DNA of 64,000 bases, taken from Affinirhizobium straminoryzae. Lineage in GTDB: Bacteria; Pseudomonadota; Alphaproteobacteria; Rhizobiales; Rhizobiaceae. The position numbers were made by a program, and so were the translations under genes. Location of the stretch: assembly GCF_007004135.1 (NCBI RefSeq), contig NZ_VJMG01000010.1, positions 1 to 64,000 on the forward strand, given 5' to 3'. Under the pieces are notes generated by a model. That model had not been told where the DNA came from, ran no database searches, and saw only the letters and a list, made by a program, of their open reading frames with translations. Below, one piece after another: positions 63,741 through 64,000 of this stretch (positions are counted from its first letter, which is position 1; every line of letters begins with the position of its first letter).

Positions 63741-64000
63741 TTACAGTTTCACGCGCGGATCGATCCGCACATAGATCAGATCGACAAGGAGGTTGAGGCT
63801 GATGAAGATGACCGAGAGCATGATCACACAGGCCTGAACGACGGGAATGTCGCGCTGGTTGATCGCGTTGAACACCAGCCGGCCGATGCCGGGCCACGAA
63901 AAGATCATCTCGACGACCACGACACCGCCAAGCAGGAAGCCGAATTCCAGCCCGACCATGGTGACGACCGGCAGCCAGGCATTGCGCAGCGCATGGTGGA
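63741..64000 (-). CDS. Dpp-type ABC importer permease (DppB type), partial
   Basis: Only the last 86 or so codons are in the window; the gene continues past position 64000. The visible part holds HALRNAWLPVVT, the end of the DppB contact loop, then two helices and the C-terminus DLIYVRIDPRVKL, all typical of DppB. It is 11 bases from the DppC-type start. Confidence 0.9.
   Translation of the reverse strand, partial: HHALRNAWLPVVTMVGLEFGFLLGGVVVVEMIFSWPGIGRLVFNAINQRDIPVVQACVIMLSVIFISLNLLVDLIYVRIDPRVKL

Overview
The window looks like an accessory replicon (chromid or megaplasmid) or catabolic island of a GC-rich alphaproteobacterium, most likely Rhizobiaceae (Rhizobium, Agrobacterium, Shinella or a relative). 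The reasons are the gene content (many Ugp-, Liv- and Dpp-type ABC importers, each with its own GntR-type regulator and catabolic enzymes), the high-GC third codon positions, and the absence of rRNA, tRNA, ribosomal or replication genes. I saw no insertion sequence, CRISPR array or phage gene. The genus is inference.

Layout. (1) 0.2-6.3 kb: an RND efflux operon with two adaptor lipoproteins and a divergent TetR regulator. (2) 6.7-7.6 kb: a stand-alone receiver protein and a cupin. (3) 7.9-15.3 kb: a sugar locus with a DHDPS-family aldolase, GntR regulator, Ugp-type ABC importer and PfkB kinase, followed by an SGNH hydrolase. (4) 15.5-26.9 kb: a Dpp-type importer with a second DHDPS-family aldolase, divergent from a BNR sialidase-like protein, a PdxA2-type dehydrogenase and an iron alcohol dehydrogenase, with a GntR regulator and a DUF1537 acid-sugar kinase. 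This is probably an undescribed sugar-acid pathway. (5) 27.3-29.5 kb: eutBC. (6) 29.7-45.5 kb: a Liv-type importer divergent from a long catabolic cluster (flavin monooxygenase, two Asp/Glu-racemase-fold proteins, a PuuE-type deacetylase-fold hydrolase, aldehyde dehydrogenase, two SDRs, MBL hydrolase, ICL/PEP-mutase lyase, cysteine amidohydrolase and two GntR regulators). (7) 45.8-46.9 kb: a PHB-depolymerase-type esterase. (8) 47.3-52.0 kb: a Pls/PosA-type membrane NRPS with a translationally coupled phosphopantetheinyl transferase. (9) 52.1-59.9 kb: a peptide importer operon led by a proline-iminopeptidase-like hydrolase, a LuxR solo and a second iminopeptidase-like hydrolase. (10) 59.9-64.0 kb: a DUF2161 protein and a third Dpp-type importer (cut by the window end) with an oxidoreductase and a third DHDPS-family aldolase.

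The most striking system is region 9. Aligned by hand to TraR, the LuxR protein has Met and Trp at positions 57 and 61, where AHL receptors have Trp and Tyr. That is the signature of the plant-associated OryR/PipR/NesR solos. Two copies of one inverted repeat, CTATCA-N4-TGATAG, sit in the promoter regions of the two iminopeptidase-like genes, and the first of those genes heads the peptide importer operon. This matches the logic of the Pseudomonas PipR system (plant-signal LuxR, peptidases, ABC peptide importer), here with two operators that can be tested. The second most notable item is the Pls/PosA-type synthetase, which predicts a short isopeptide poly-amino acid or a related amide product.
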